From contig NZ_CP077770.1 in NCBI RefSeq assembly GCF_019134595.1, positions 2,283,501 through 2,347,500 of the forward strand: 64,000 nucleotides of DNA, read 5' to 3'. The translations under genes and the position numbers were made by a program. This DNA is from Pseudoalteromonas shioyasakiensis (lineage in GTDB: Bacteria > Pseudomonadota > Gammaproteobacteria > Enterobacterales > Alteromonadaceae). Below the pieces are notes generated by a model, which saw nothing but the letters and a program-made list of their open reading frames with translations, did not search any database and was not told where the DNA came from. Shown in pieces: positions 37,047 through 45,881 of the stretch (its first letter is position 1; the number at the start of each line of letters is the position of its first letter).

Positions 37047-38377
37047 CATCGCAAATACCGCTTAAAGTAAGGCAAGGATTTATCCTTGTCTTTGTTTTAT
37101 TAGTCGCCCTACCAATTCTGTTTTTCTCAATTGGTAAGGCTTACTACGCCTCTTTGGTCGAAGCGACCGAAAAAACCCTCGAAGCTCACTTGTATTCATT
37201 AATCTCTGAAGTTGATTTCACTGAACGCGGCATCGTTATGCCAAGTACTATCTTAACGCCAGAGCTAAACCGACTAAATTCAGATACCTATGCAATGGTT
37301 TATCGCGGTGACTTGCCGGTTTGGTACTCTGAATCGGCGACCAATATCAACTTTATTCCTGATAACTTTGAAGCCCCTGCAGGCTCTGCGGATTTTCGCC
37401 GTGTTGAATACAACAATACTGTTTACTGGCAATTAACGCTTACTGTTATTTTAGAAAACATTGACCAATCAGAGCATGCACGTTTTATTCTATTAAAGCG
37501 TAATGATGCCCTACTGAGGCTGATGGATGGCTTTAAGCAAACACTCGTAAATTGGATGTATGTCATGGGTGTGGCCATTGCTGCGCTTATGGCGATTGGT
37601 TTTGTTTGGAGTGCAAGGCCACTGCAACGACTCGATAAAGAAATTAAAGCCATTGAGTCGGGTGATAACCAACAAATTAAAGGTCTTTACCCGGTTGAAT
37701 TGCAAACCATTAAAGCCGATTTAAACTTATTGCTTGAATCGCAGCAGCGCCAAAAAGAGCGTTATCGCGCATCGTTAAGCGACCTTGCTCATGCATTAAA
37801 AACACCATTGGCAGTGCTTAAATCGAGCCCATTGGCCAATGATGCGGATGCACAAGAGCAGCTAGACCGAATTAATGTGATGATCGAGCACCAGTTAAAG
37901 CGCGCTGCAACAGGTGCGTCTGACACTTGGAAGAAACAAACTCATATCAAGCCTGTTATTGATTCGATCCTAAGCGCGATGAGCAAGGTTTATCGCGACA
38001 AAGATATTATTTTTACCTCAGAGGTTAGTGAAAAAGACTATTTCTTGGGTGATAAAACAGATTTGATGGAACTACTTGGTAATTTAATCGATAATGCCTG
38101 TAAAGCTTGCCGTTCACAGGTCGATATAAAGGTTAAGCAGAACAAAAAGTTAACGCTCAGTATAAGTGATGATGGCCCTGGTGTTCCTGAGCATAAGCGT
38201 GAATCATTACTAACTCGCGGTACCAGACTCGATACCTACGAAAGCGGCCACGGTGTCGGCATGGCTATCGTGTCGGATTTAGTCAACTCGTATAATGGCA
38301 CATTAACCATTAAAGATGCAGAGAAACTAGCCGGTGCTGAGTTTATATTAGAGTTTAATTACCATGATAAAAAATAA
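37040..38377 (+). CDS. Sensor histidine kinase partner of the OmpR-family regulator
   Basis: 445 residues from a GTG at 37040. Two membrane helices (about 12-34 and 173-192) enclose a 140-residue periplasmic sensor. A HAMP-like linker, a phospho-His251 in DLAHALKTPLAVL and an HATPase domain with NLIDNACKAC and GHGVGMAIV follow. The layout resembles PhoQ. It overlaps the regulator gene and the following LprI-like gene. Confidence 0.93.
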   Translation: MVASQIPLKVRQGFILVFVLLVALPILFFSIGKAYYASLVEATEKTLEAHLYSLISEVDFTERGIVMPSTILTPELNRLNSDTYAMVYRGDLPVWYSESATNINFIPDNFEAPAGSADFRRVEYNNTVYWQLTLTVILENIDQSEHARFILLKRNDALLRLMDGFKQTLVNWMYVMGVAIAALMAIGFVWSARPLQRLDKEIKAIESGDNQQIKGLYPVELQTIKADLNLLLESQQRQKERYRASLSDLAHALKTPLAVLKSSPLANDADAQEQLDRINVMIEHQLKRAATGASDTWKKQTHIKPVIDSILSAMSKVYRDKDIIFTSEVSEKDYFLGDKTDLMELLGNLIDNACKACRSQVDIKVKQNKKLTLSISDDGPGVPEHKRESLLTRGTRLDTYESGHGVGMAIVSDLVNSYNGTLTIKDAEKLAGAEFILEFNYHDKK

Positions 38378-38780
38378 AACATCAATTCTCGTTAAGTGCA
38401 GCTTTTTAGCTTTAATTGCAAGCACATCGCATGCTCAAGCAGAGCAAACGTGTGAGCTTGCGAGCAACAATACCGATGACACAAAACGCTATATTCAATG
38501 TCTTGATCAAGTTATCGCCGATATTCAGCGTGACCAAAAGATGTGGATTAATAAGCTCACTATGGATCTTGAGAAAATTAAAGAAGATACCGGTAACAGC
38601 CAATTGCTACCGATTTTTAATCGCAGTATCAAAAACCAGGAGCGTTATTTAGAAGACAGCTGTCGTTGGCGTTATTTACAAAAAATGCCAAATGGTACAA
38701 AAGCCGCTATTGCCTACAAGCAATGTGAAATTGAGATCCTGAAAAACCATGTGCAGGTTTTACAGCGACCTCTAAAGTGA
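38364..38780 (+). CDS. LprI-like/DUF1311-like exported protein
   Basis: 138 residues with a signal peptide (1-26) and four or more cysteines, including the CLDQVI and KQCEIE pattern of LprI/DUF1311 domains, which occur in lysozyme inhibitors. It overlaps the histidine kinase end by 14 bases and ends the PepSY-regulator-kinase operon, before a strong terminator. It may be a target or accessory of the system; function is unproven. Confidence 0.7.
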   Translation: MIKNKTSILVKCSFLALIASTSHAQAEQTCELASNNTDDTKRYIQCLDQVIADIQRDQKMWINKLTMDLEKIKEDTGNSQLLPIFNRSIKNQERYLEDSCRWRYLQKMPNGTKAAIAYKQCEIEILKNHVQVLQRPLK

Positions 38781-38805
38781 TAGCAACTCACACAGTTTGA
38801 GAAGT

Positions 38806-38830
38806 AAAAAGGCGCTTAAGCGCCTTTTTT
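38806..38830. terminator. Bidirectional terminator between LprI-like and AI-2E-type genes
   Basis: AAAAAGGCGC / GCGCCTTTTTT with loop TTAA; A and T tracts on either side serve both converging genes. Confidence 0.92.
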
Positions 38831-39866
38831 AATCTTCAAGTTTTAGTTCTTCACCATTGCCAAGCAAGGTAGCAAGCCATCGCCCTTCTTGACTAGTTTC
38901 TAAGGCTATTTTAACTATCATGGTCAATGGAACTGACAACAACATGCCCACGGTCCCCATCAGCCAGCCCCAGAAAATCAAGGATAAAAACACCACCAGG
39001 GTCGATAAACCCAGCCCTTTCCCCATAAAACGCGGCTCGACGATATTACCCATCACTGTGTTTATAACTAAATAGCCACCAGCAATAAATCCTGCGACCA
39101 ATGGGCCTTGGGTTATCAAAGCAAGTAACACAGGAGGTACAGCAGCGATGATAGAGCCAATATTAGGAATATAGTTAAGCATAAAGGCCACTACAGCCCA
39201 AAGTATAAAGTAATCAACATCAAGTGCCCAAAGCATAAAGCCGGCAAGCATACCTGTGCCTAAGCTAACCAGCGTTTTAATTGCTAGATATGAATTAATT
39301 GAATCTAAAAAGCGATCAACCTGCTGCATTTTCATTTCAGGATCGTCCAGTGCTAAATGCACTTTTTTGCTCAGCATAGGTCCTTCAAACAGCATGAACA
39401 CCACGGTTAGGATGATTAAAAACAGGTTCGCCATCACGCCACCGAGGCCAGTGAGCATGTTGGTTGCAACATCGATCATTTTGCCCGGATCAAATAAAGA
39501 AATAATCTGCTCTTTATCAATCAGGATGTTATAACTTGCTGCAACATTAACCACCCAGACAAACTCTTCTTTTAGTTGAGCTTTGTACTCAGGCAGTTTT
39601 TCAGAAAAATCGGTCATCGATTGCCCAACCAACCCGGCAAGGCTTATCCCTACACCAACAATCATCAACATCACAAACACAACGGCAATCCCTTTAGGGA
39701 TACCGTATTTAGCAAAGAAACGAATTAAGGGATTACAAATAATGGCAATAAAGGCTGCCAACACAAATGGGATAACAATCACACTTGCAGCTTTAATACC
39801 CGCTAAAACAACGACTAAAGCAGCAAATATCACTAAACTTTTATTTACACCAGTCAGGCTCGACAA
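38829..39866 (-). CDS. AI-2E family permease-like membrane protein
   Basis: 345 residues with about eight membrane helices in the AI-2E/PurR-regulated permease pattern, including the LNYIPNIGSIIAAVPPVLLA and GNIVEPRFMGKGLGLSTLVV signature segments. The frame is open to 40025, but a TTG at 39866 with AAGGA seven bases upstream gives the normal N-terminus (SSLTGVNKSLVIFAALV). Members export diverse solutes (AI-2, ions); the substrate here is unknown. Confidence 0.9.
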   Translation of the reverse strand: MSSLTGVNKSLVIFAALVVVLAGIKAASVIVIPFVLAAFIAIICNPLIRFFAKYGIPKGIAVVFVMLMIVGVGISLAGLVGQSMTDFSEKLPEYKAQLKEEFVWVVNVAASYNILIDKEQIISLFDPGKMIDVATNMLTGLGGVMANLFLIILTVVFMLFEGPMLSKKVHLALDDPEMKMQQVDRFLDSINSYLAIKTLVSLGTGMLAGFMLWALDVDYFILWAVVAFMLNYIPNIGSIIAAVPPVLLALITQGPLVAGFIAGGYLVINTVMGNIVEPRFMGKGLGLSTLVVFLSLIFWGWLMGTVGMLLSVPLTMIVKIALETSQEGRWLATLLGNGEELKLED

Positions 39867-40018
39867 AATAAAATCCTTGTTAGTTTTTTTATCAGTGTAA
39901 GTGAAATACGCCGCAAAAGAAATCACAAAGCAGCTGGCACAATTAATGCTCATTATACGTGCATAATTTGAACAATTTATGATACATATAAGTAAGCGTG
40001 CTTTAAAAGGAGCTTTAT

Positions 40019-40609
40019 ATGGCACATTTATCTGAACAAGAACTCACTTTCTTCAACCGTTTATTCGAGGCTGAACAAAATAATAGCGATCCAACCGACA
40101 CAAAAATGTCTGTTAGGCTCAATTTGCCTGATAAATTAAACGGCTTACTTACCAATGCCAAACTAACACTACTTGCTGAAGTAGGGATTTACCAGTTGTG
40201 GTTTCCGCTTGAATTTACCAAGGACGAGAATGGCCAGCTGATCCCTGTACTTAGCGCACCAGAAGTAATAGATACCAAAGGTATTGAGCGCAGCTGGCGT
40301 ACGCCTGATCTTGAAATACACACCGAACAATTTCAAATATTGTCTTTATCAAGCACAGGCGTATTACTCAAGCCAAAGCGTCAATCACCAGATCTTAATA
40401 AAGAGATACTGTTGGCATTTAATTTACCAAGTGAAGAACACGTAATCCTTAGCGTAAAGCCAATACGAACGACCAGCAAAGGAATTGCTGGAAAAATAGT
40501 AAAAGTGTGCCAAGGTGAAGATGCACTTCGTAAATACTTATTTGAGACCCATAAGCACCATCATGCAAAGCTGTACGAGCAAGGTAACTTTACTACTGAG
40601 CTTATCTAG
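40019..40609 (+). CDS. PilZ-like hypothetical protein
   Basis: 196 residues, soluble. The region around ERSWRTPDLEIHTEQFQILS followed by SSTGVLLKPK looks like a degenerate PilZ barrel, which binds cyclic di-GMP in intact members; the canonical RxxxR and D/NxSxxG motifs are only partly matched (S-S-x-G). The C-terminus is His- and Glu-rich. AAGGAG precedes the ATG. The M14 peptidase gene follows about 60 bases later and may be cotranscribed. Confidence 0.6.
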   Translation: MAHLSEQELTFFNRLFEAEQNNSDPTDTKMSVRLNLPDKLNGLLTNAKLTLLAEVGIYQLWFPLEFTKDENGQLIPVLSAPEVIDTKGIERSWRTPDLEIHTEQFQILSLSSTGVLLKPKRQSPDLNKEILLAFNLPSEEHVILSVKPIRTTSKGIAGKIVKVCQGEDALRKYLFETHKHHHAKLYEQGNFTTELI

Positions 40610-40672
40610 TTGCAGCAGCTTAACAGCTTAGATAAGCTTGGCGTTTTGCAGCAAGTCACAACAAGGTATTTT

Positions 40673-41578
40673 ATGAGTTACCCTATTGGAACCCCAGGTA
40701 AACCGTGGAACGAAGAAGATAAGAAAGCATGGTTTGAATTACAGTCGGTAAAGCGTAGCTATTTAGATGATGTTGTATCGCAACTAGACTCTTTATCAAG
40801 CGATTTCAATATTGAGCAATATGGCGCATTAAGTTACGACAGCGACAAATACCCACTTTACATTTTAAAGAGCAAGCAATGGCAAGCTGATAAACCTATT
40901 GTGCTGGTTACCGGTGGTGTTCATGGTTATGAAACAAGTGGCGTGCATGGTGCTTTAGCGTTTGCTAAGAGAAGTGCCAAAGACTACTTTGCTGATTTTA
41001 ATATTTTAGTGGCTCCGTGTATCAGCCCATGGGGTTATGAAACGATTAACCGCTGGAATCCAAATGCCACGGATCCAAATCGCTCTTTCTATGCAGATAG
41101 CCCAGCTGAAGAGTCTGCAGCAATCATGCAGTATTTAGCCGACAACGCTATTGCACCTCATGTGCATATTGATCTGCATGAAACTACAGACACTGATAAT
41201 AGTGAATTTCGCCCTGCTCTAGCAGCTCGTGATGCAACGACCCACGACAACTGGAATATCCCTGATGGCTTTTATCTTGTCGCTGATAGTGAGCGTCCGC
41301 ATGATGCATTTCAAACAGCGATTATCAAATCAGTTGAGAAAGTAACCCACATCGCGCCAAGTGATGAGAATAACCAGTTGATTGGTGTACCACAAACTCA
41401 GTTTGGTGTGATTAATTATCAAGCGAAAAAGCTGGGGTTATGTATGGGCTTAACCGATGCAGAATATGTCACAACAACAGAGGTTTACCCTGATAGCCCA
41501 CAGGCAAATGATGACATTTGTATTGATGCACAAGTAGCCTCAATTACCGGTGCATTGAACTATATTGTTAACAAATAG
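40673..41578 (+). CDS. M14 family zinc carboxypeptidase-like protein
   Basis: 301 residues from ATG 40673 (AAGG at 7 bases); a TTG 21 codons upstream also opens the frame. Zinc ligands are His84 and Glu87 in GGVHGYETSG and a later His in HIDLHETTD. The fold is that of M14 carboxypeptidases and succinylglutamate desuccinylase relatives. Cytoplasmic. A hairpin follows the stop. Substrate unknown. Confidence 0.85.
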   Translation: MSYPIGTPGKPWNEEDKKAWFELQSVKRSYLDDVVSQLDSLSSDFNIEQYGALSYDSDKYPLYILKSKQWQADKPIVLVTGGVHGYETSGVHGALAFAKRSAKDYFADFNILVAPCISPWGYETINRWNPNATDPNRSFYADSPAEESAAIMQYLADNAIAPHVHIDLHETTDTDNSEFRPALAARDATTHDNWNIPDGFYLVADSERPHDAFQTAIIKSVEKVTHIAPSDENNQLIGVPQTQFGVINYQAKKLGLCMGLTDAEYVTTTEVYPDSPQANDDICIDAQVASITGALNYIVNK

Positions 41579-41597
41579 TTAGTTGCATTTTAAATTA

Positions 41598-41620
41598 GGG
41601 GTGGATTATTTATCCACCCC
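41598..41620 (+). terminator. Probable terminator hairpin after the M14 gene
   Basis: Nine-base-pair stem GGGGTGGAT / ATCCACCCC with 5-base loop, 20 bases after the stop. A T tract is lacking, so function is less certain. Confidence 0.5.
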
Positions 41621-41624
41621 AAAC

Positions 41625-41707
41625 CTAAATAACTAGATAAAATTTACACACAAATAAATTTAATGAAAAAGTTATGTTTTTTGAAATTTGTATACTAAAT
41701 AACTAGA
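41625..41707 (+). repeat. Two 13-base direct repeats upstream of the STAS-like gene
   Basis: CTAAATAACTAGA at 41625-41637 and 41695-41707, exact copies with starts 70 bases apart in an AT-rich spacer. Confidence 0.6.
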
Positions 41708-41763
41708 CACATACATAGAATTGTATAAAATTCGCGCTCTTTTTAATTCAAAAGGGAAGCAAA

Positions 41764-42180
41764 TTGGAATTTAAGAATCACTATGGCAGTGTCAGTATCA
41801 TCACTGATGGTCCAATTATTATTGGACAATTTTCAGGTAATATTAACGCACGTTTAGTCAATGACTTTGCAGTCGATTTAAAAAAGCATATTTCTGCTTT
41901 AGCTGGAAAGCCGTGGGCATATATTAGTCATTCTAGCCAATTACTTGCTACCACCCCTGATGCGGAGCGTGGTTTCACGCATTTATTTCGTGCTCTGCAA
42001 GGCACTAACTGTATAGCCACCGCTTATATGTTCAGCTCGTCTATTGTGCTTAATCAGATGAAACGCATCATTGCACAAGCACAATCACCGATTCAAATAA
42101 TGGACTGTTTATTTGATGATTTAGACAGCGCTAAGGCTTATGTGCTTAAGCAGCTCGAATTTGCAGAAATGGCTTGTTGA
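41764..42180 (+). CDS. STAS-like/SpoIIAA-like hypothetical protein
   Basis: 138 residues from a TTG at 41764 with AGGGAAG upstream. The pattern of short strands and helices and segments such as GQFSGNINARLVNDFAVDLK resemble STAS or SpoIIAA-like single domains found in marine bacteria. No phosphoacceptor can be named. Two copies of CTAAATAACTAGA, 70 bases apart, lie upstream. Monocistronic, facing ccoG. Confidence 0.55.
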   Translation: MEFKNHYGSVSIITDGPIIIGQFSGNINARLVNDFAVDLKKHISALAGKPWAYISHSSQLLATTPDAERGFTHLFRALQGTNCIATAYMFSSSIVLNQMKRIIAQAQSPIQIMDCLFDDLDSAKAYVLKQLEFAEMAC

Positions 42181-42217
42181 AAACAAGCCATTTTCGTTTC
42201 TGAAGCCGTGATTGAGG

Positions 42218-43600
42218 TTAATCTCGGTAAAACTTAGTTTCTTTAGTTATTGCGATATCAGCAGCTTCTAATGCTTGAATGTGAAAACTGATAGGCGTTA
42301 CTTTTGACTTTAAATCGTAGCCATCTGCAACCACAGTGACAGGCACACGCTTCATCTGCCCAGCCTCAACTGTAATAGTCTCAGGCACCTGTAAGCTTGC
42401 TTCTTCAATACCACTGATACCGATTGAATAGCTCAAGCTATGCTGTGTTTTGTTGATAATTGATAAGGTATATGGGTTTTCTACTAAGCCTTCAAAATTA
42501 ACACGATACAGGGCATTACGGTCACGAATGACAGATGCCTCAATAGGTGTACGCATTGCCATCCACACAACCATGCCAACGACAAACAGCGCCGTTAAAC
42601 CACCATAACCAAGCAGTTTTAGTCTAAATGGATTGGTCGTTTTGCCTTCCATTTGTTTTTCTGAGGCGTACTTGATCAGGCCTTTTTGATAGTTGAATTT
42701 TTCCATAGTGCTATCGCACGCATCAATACATAAGCCACAGTTTATGCATTCATACTGCAGGCCATTACGAATATCGATACCGGCCGGACATACTTCAACA
42801 CATAGGTTACAGTCTACGCAGTCACCTAAGCCTAACTCTTTAGGATCGGCTTTACGCTTACGCGCACCACGAGACTCCCCTCGCGCTTGATCGTAGGTAA
42901 CAACTAACGTGTCTTTATCAAACATCACTGATTGAAAACGTGAATAAGGGCATGCGACAGTACACATTTTTTCACGTAAGAATCCCGCATTGCCATAGGT
43001 ACAAAAAGCGAACAGAAATACCCAAAAGCTTACGATCCCAGACATTTCTAGAGTAAATAAGCTCATGTATAGAGACTTAGCAGGGATAAAATAAGCCATA
43101 AATGACATAGATGTAAGCAAAGAAATCACCAGCCAAGCTGCATGCTTAGTGATTTTCTTTTGCCATTTACTTACTGACCAATCAGCTTTATCAAGTTTAA
43201 TACGCTGATTACGGTTACCTTCCACTTTATGTTCGACCCAAGTAAACATCAGCATCCAAATTGTTTGTGGGCAAGTGTAACCACACCAAACACGCCCTAA
43301 CCAATTAGTGACGAAAAACAAAGCAAACGCCCCTGTCATAAATAACATGGCTAAGATCATAAAATCTTGTGGTAATAGCGTTAAGCCAAACAAAGTAAAT
43401 TTTTGGCTGGCTACGTCGAGTAATACAGCTTGACGGCCATCATAGGGGATCCACGGAATGGCGATGAACGTCAGCATTAGCACCCAGCCTAAGTAACGGC
43501 GGATACGTTGGAAATACCCCTTTTGCTCACGAATATAAATTGGCCCTTCTTGGTTGTAGGGCTTGATGATTAAGTCTTGCTCTTTAATATCAAATTTCAT
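42218..43600 (-). CDS. ccoG: Cytochrome c oxidase accessory protein CcoG
   Basis: 460 residues. Membrane helices, the CGYTCPQTIW motif, and two 4Fe-4S ferredoxin clusters CVDCNLCVEVCP and CINCGLCIDACD, then a C-terminal Ig-like periplasmic domain. CcoG (FixG/RdxA) helps deliver copper to cbb3 oxidase by cupric reduction. The ATG at 43600 is chosen because an upstream in-frame ATG at 43645 falls inside a sigma54-type promoter (43638-43653). No ccoNOPQ or ccoIS genes are nearby. The upstream neighbour is a sigma54 activator. Confidence 0.93.
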   Translation of the reverse strand: MKFDIKEQDLIIKPYNQEGPIYIREQKGYFQRIRRYLGWVLMLTFIAIPWIPYDGRQAVLLDVASQKFTLFGLTLLPQDFMILAMLFMTGAFALFFVTNWLGRVWCGYTCPQTIWMLMFTWVEHKVEGNRNQRIKLDKADWSVSKWQKKITKHAAWLVISLLTSMSFMAYFIPAKSLYMSLFTLEMSGIVSFWVFLFAFCTYGNAGFLREKMCTVACPYSRFQSVMFDKDTLVVTYDQARGESRGARKRKADPKELGLGDCVDCNLCVEVCPAGIDIRNGLQYECINCGLCIDACDSTMEKFNYQKGLIKYASEKQMEGKTTNPFRLKLLGYGGLTALFVVGMVVWMAMRTPIEASVIRDRNALYRVNFEGLVENPYTLSIINKTQHSLSYSIGISGIEEASLQVPETITVEAGQMKRVPVTVVADGYDLKSKVTPISFHIQALEAADIAITKETKFYRD

Positions 43601-43637
43601 TTTGCTACTTACTTTTGTGTCGGTAATAGCCTGAAAG

Positions 43638-43653
43638 AGCAACAATCAGGCCA
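43638..43653 (-). promoter_or_regulatory. Sigma54-type (-24/-12) promoter of ccoG
   Basis: Read leftward the bases are TGGCCTGATTGTTGCT, matching the consensus TGGCACGNNNNTTGCT at all fixed positions except two, with the essential GG and GC ten bases apart. Start of transcription would be about 27 bases before the chosen ATG. Confidence 0.7.
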
Positions 43654-43714
43654 ACACAAATAAAAAATAAGCCATTGATATTAAATGATTAAATTTACAT
43701 TTAAACGGTCAAAA

Positions 43715-43750
43715 GCACGATATATCACGAACACTCGCGATATATCACGA
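43715..43750. promoter_or_regulatory. Two 16-base palindromic sites upstream of the ccoG promoter
   Basis: GCACGATATATCACGA (43715-43730) and TCGCGATATATCACGA (43735-43750), centres 20 bases apart, about 97 and 117 bases upstream of the inferred start. They fit an activator site of form TCGYGATATATCRCGA, placed like enhancer sites, and end at the stop of the sigma54 activator gene. Confidence 0.65.
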
Positions 43751-43751
43751 A

Positions 43752-45158
43752 TTAGCGCTTTATCGCTAGCTTTTTCATTTTTGATCTCAGAGTACTTTCT
43801 GGCAGGCCCAGCAAGGTTGCGGCACCATTTTCACCTGATATTTGCCCGTTACAGCGCTTTAGCACCTCACAAATATGCTGCTTTTGTACTGCATCAAGAG
43901 AAACCACCTGCTCATTTGATTGCTCGTTACTCAAAGGTGCTGAAAGCTGCAGTACCGTTTGCTTAGACAAAATAGCTTCACGCTCAAGGATATTTTGTAG
44001 CTCACGAATATTGCCTGGCCAATCATAATTAGCCAGTTTGGTGAGTGTTGCTTTGCTTAGCCCTTTTAACTGTTTACCTAAGCGCTTATTCAGCTGCGTA
44101 ATAATATTTGCTGCGAGTAGTGGAATATCTTCTTTTCGTTCACGAAGCGCAGGCACACGAATAGGAAACACATTTAAGCGATAATACAAGTCCATTCGAA
44201 AGCTGCCCTGCTCAACCATTTGCCACAAATTACGATTTGTTGCAGCTAACACTCGGATATCGACTTTTATGGTTTGGCTGCCCCCTACGCGCTCGAACTC
44301 TTGCTCTTGTAACACGCGCAGTAATTTACTTTGCGCCTCTAATGGCAGCTCTGCCACTTCATCTAAAAATAAAGTGCCTTTATCAGCCAGTTCAAAACGC
44401 CCTTTTCTGCGTTCATTAGCGCCGGTGAACGCTCCTTTCTCATGACCAAATAACTCTGACTCAATTAAGTTGGCTGAAAACGCCGCGCAGTTAACTTTTA
44501 TGAAAGGTTGCTCAGCACGATTGCTCAAACGATGAAGGTTTCGTGCCACCAGCTCTTTACCCGTGCCGTTTTCACCTAAAATCAAAACAGTACTATTGGT
44601 TTGGCTTACCAAGGTAATTTGCTCGAGCATACTTTGAAATGAATGACTTTGCCCAACTAAACCAGAATCTTGCCAATCTTCATTTAACTCTGAAATAAGG
44701 TAAGCATTTTCAGCTTGAAGCTGCTCAGATAGGTGCTGAACTTGTGCTAAGGCATCACGCAACGCCGCTTCTGTTTGCTGCTGTTTTGATACATCGCGAA
44801 AAATCGCGACAGCCCCAATCAAAGCGCCGTTTTTGTAAACGGGTGTTGATGTATATTCAACAGCAAAATAACTTCCATCTTTACGCCAGAATACTTCATC
44901 GTTTACATGACGGTGTTTGCCATCGAACATAGTGCAATATATTTGGCATTCATCTGCGGGATATGGTGAGCCATCTTTACGAGTATGGTGATGATATTGG
45001 TGTATTTTTTTACCAAGGAGTTCGTCTGCTTTCCAGCCTGTCATGCGCTCCGCAGCAGGGTTTACAAAAACCGCATTACCCGATAAATCGAAGCCATAAA
45101 TACCTTCACCAACGGCATTTAGCAGTAATGTGGGGTCGTTTAAAAATTCCTTGATCAT
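43752..45158 (-). CDS. PAS-domain sigma54-dependent transcriptional activator
   Basis: 468 residues from ATG 45158. An N-terminal PAS domain (about 5-125, with an unusual [11 protein letters not shown] loop and nearby Cys in ECQIYC) leads by a coiled coil to an AAA+ domain with Walker A GENGTGKE, the sigma54-contact loop GAFTGA, Walker [11 protein letters not shown], and a C-terminal Fis-type helix-turn-helix. It lies upstream of ccoG and the palindromes at its 3' end are positioned to activate ccoG. The signal is unknown; oxygen, redox or copper are guesses from ccoG. Confidence 0.92.
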   Translation of the reverse strand: MIKEFLNDPTLLLNAVGEGIYGFDLSGNAVFVNPAAERMTGWKADELLGKKIHQYHHHTRKDGSPYPADECQIYCTMFDGKHRHVNDEVFWRKDGSYFAVEYTSTPVYKNGALIGAVAIFRDVSKQQQTEAALRDALAQVQHLSEQLQAENAYLISELNEDWQDSGLVGQSHSFQSMLEQITLVSQTNSTVLILGENGTGKELVARNLHRLSNRAEQPFIKVNCAAFSANLIESELFGHEKGAFTGANERRKGRFELADKGTLFLDEVAELPLEAQSKLLRVLQEQEFERVGGSQTIKVDIRVLAATNRNLWQMVEQGSFRMDLYYRLNVFPIRVPALRERKEDIPLLAANIITQLNKRLGKQLKGLSKATLTKLANYDWPGNIRELQNILEREAILSKQTVLQLSAPLSNEQSNEQVVSLDAVQKQHICEVLKRCNGQISGENGAATLLGLPESTLRSKMKKLAIKR

Positions 45159-45172
45159 AGCCACCACTCAAT

Positions 45173-45220
45173 TCGCGAAATATCACGAGCAATTATGACA
45201 AGGTTGAACATGCTTAACAA
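45173..45220 (-). promoter_or_regulatory. Sigma70-type promoter and overlapping operator of the activator gene
   Basis: Read leftward: TTGTTA (45215-45220), 17-base spacer, CATAAT (45192-45197), then TCGTGATATTTCGCGA (45173-45188) over the start of transcription. The last is a copy of the ccoG-proximal palindrome, which suggests autorepression. Confidence 0.55.
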
Positions 45221-45228
45221 GCAATTAC

Positions 45229-45253
45229 AAAAAAAGCGGCTAGAAGCCGCTTT
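45229..45253 (-). terminator. Terminator-like hairpin between the DUF1439 gene and the activator
   Basis: AAAGCGGCT / AGCCGCTTT with a 3-base loop; read leftward it is followed by seven T's. It ends transcription from the DUF1439 gene. Confidence 0.88.
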
Positions 45254-45269
45254 AAAATATCAAATAGTT

Positions 45270-45827
45270 TTACAGTGTTGGCACTAATATAATTTCACCC
45301 TGAGATACTTTCATATCTAATGGTAGTTTGCTCAACAGTGCAACTTTAGGATCATTCATATTTAGCTTATAGACAGGGTTAACCGCTAAAAAACCGTTAA
45401 TCACTTGCATTGCTTGGTCATCTAATAAGTTTAAGCTGCCCTTAAAACCCGCAGTGTCGATTGTTGTATCAACCAGTTTAACATTACGTAAAAAGACCGC
45501 TTTTTTCTCGCTGTCATAAAATGGGCTACCTTCAATTTGAAGCCTTAAGCGTACTGGATACTTAAGCGCGAAAGCTTTGATGACAGCACTAGAATCGGCC
45601 CCTAAAACCACCACATCACGCTTATCTGGGCCAACATTGACACTCAGGTCGTTTACTGCAAAATCAACAGGTAAGCCCATCAGCTTAATCTGTTCACTTA
45701 GTTTTGGTAATTGATTAGCAAGGGCTGCTTCAATTTCAGAATTAGTAAACGAGTAAACAGACATCCCTTGATCTGTCGTTTTACATGCCCCTAAAAATAA
45801 ACAGGTAAGTAGTAATAAAATTCTCAT
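45270..45827 (-). CDS. DUF1439 lipoprotein (YceB-like)
   Basis: 185 residues from ATG 45827 (GAGGAA upstream). The lipobox LFLGAC marks a lipoprotein of the outer or inner membrane. The mature part matches the DUF1439 pattern with FTNSEIEAAL and a late NPVYKLNMNDPK segment. The family is thought to have a lipid-binding TULIP-like fold; the role is unknown. A terminator separates it from the DUF349 gene. Confidence 0.85.
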   Translation of the reverse strand: MRILLLLTCLFLGACKTTDQGMSVYSFTNSEIEAALANQLPKLSEQIKLMGLPVDFAVNDLSVNVGPDKRDVVVLGADSSAVIKAFALKYPVRLRLQIEGSPFYDSEKKAVFLRNVKLVDTTIDTAGFKGSLNLLDDQAMQVINGFLAVNPVYKLNMNDPKVALLSKLPLDMKVSQGEIILVPTL

Positions 45828-45849
45828 TGTTTTCCTCAAAAACACACGG

Positions 45850-45876
45850 AAAAAAACCGCTGTAAAAAGCGGTTTT
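45850..45876 (-). terminator. Terminator after the DUF349 gene
   Basis: AAAACCGCT / AGCGGTTTT with loop GTAAAA, and a leftward T tract; it lies six bases beyond the DUF349 stop. Confidence 0.9.
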
Positions 45877-45881
45877 ATTCG

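Noticed and set aside
43601..43645. 15-residue N-terminal extension of CcoG
   Set aside because: The ATG at 43645 is inside the sigma54 promoter and would be upstream of the transcript start.
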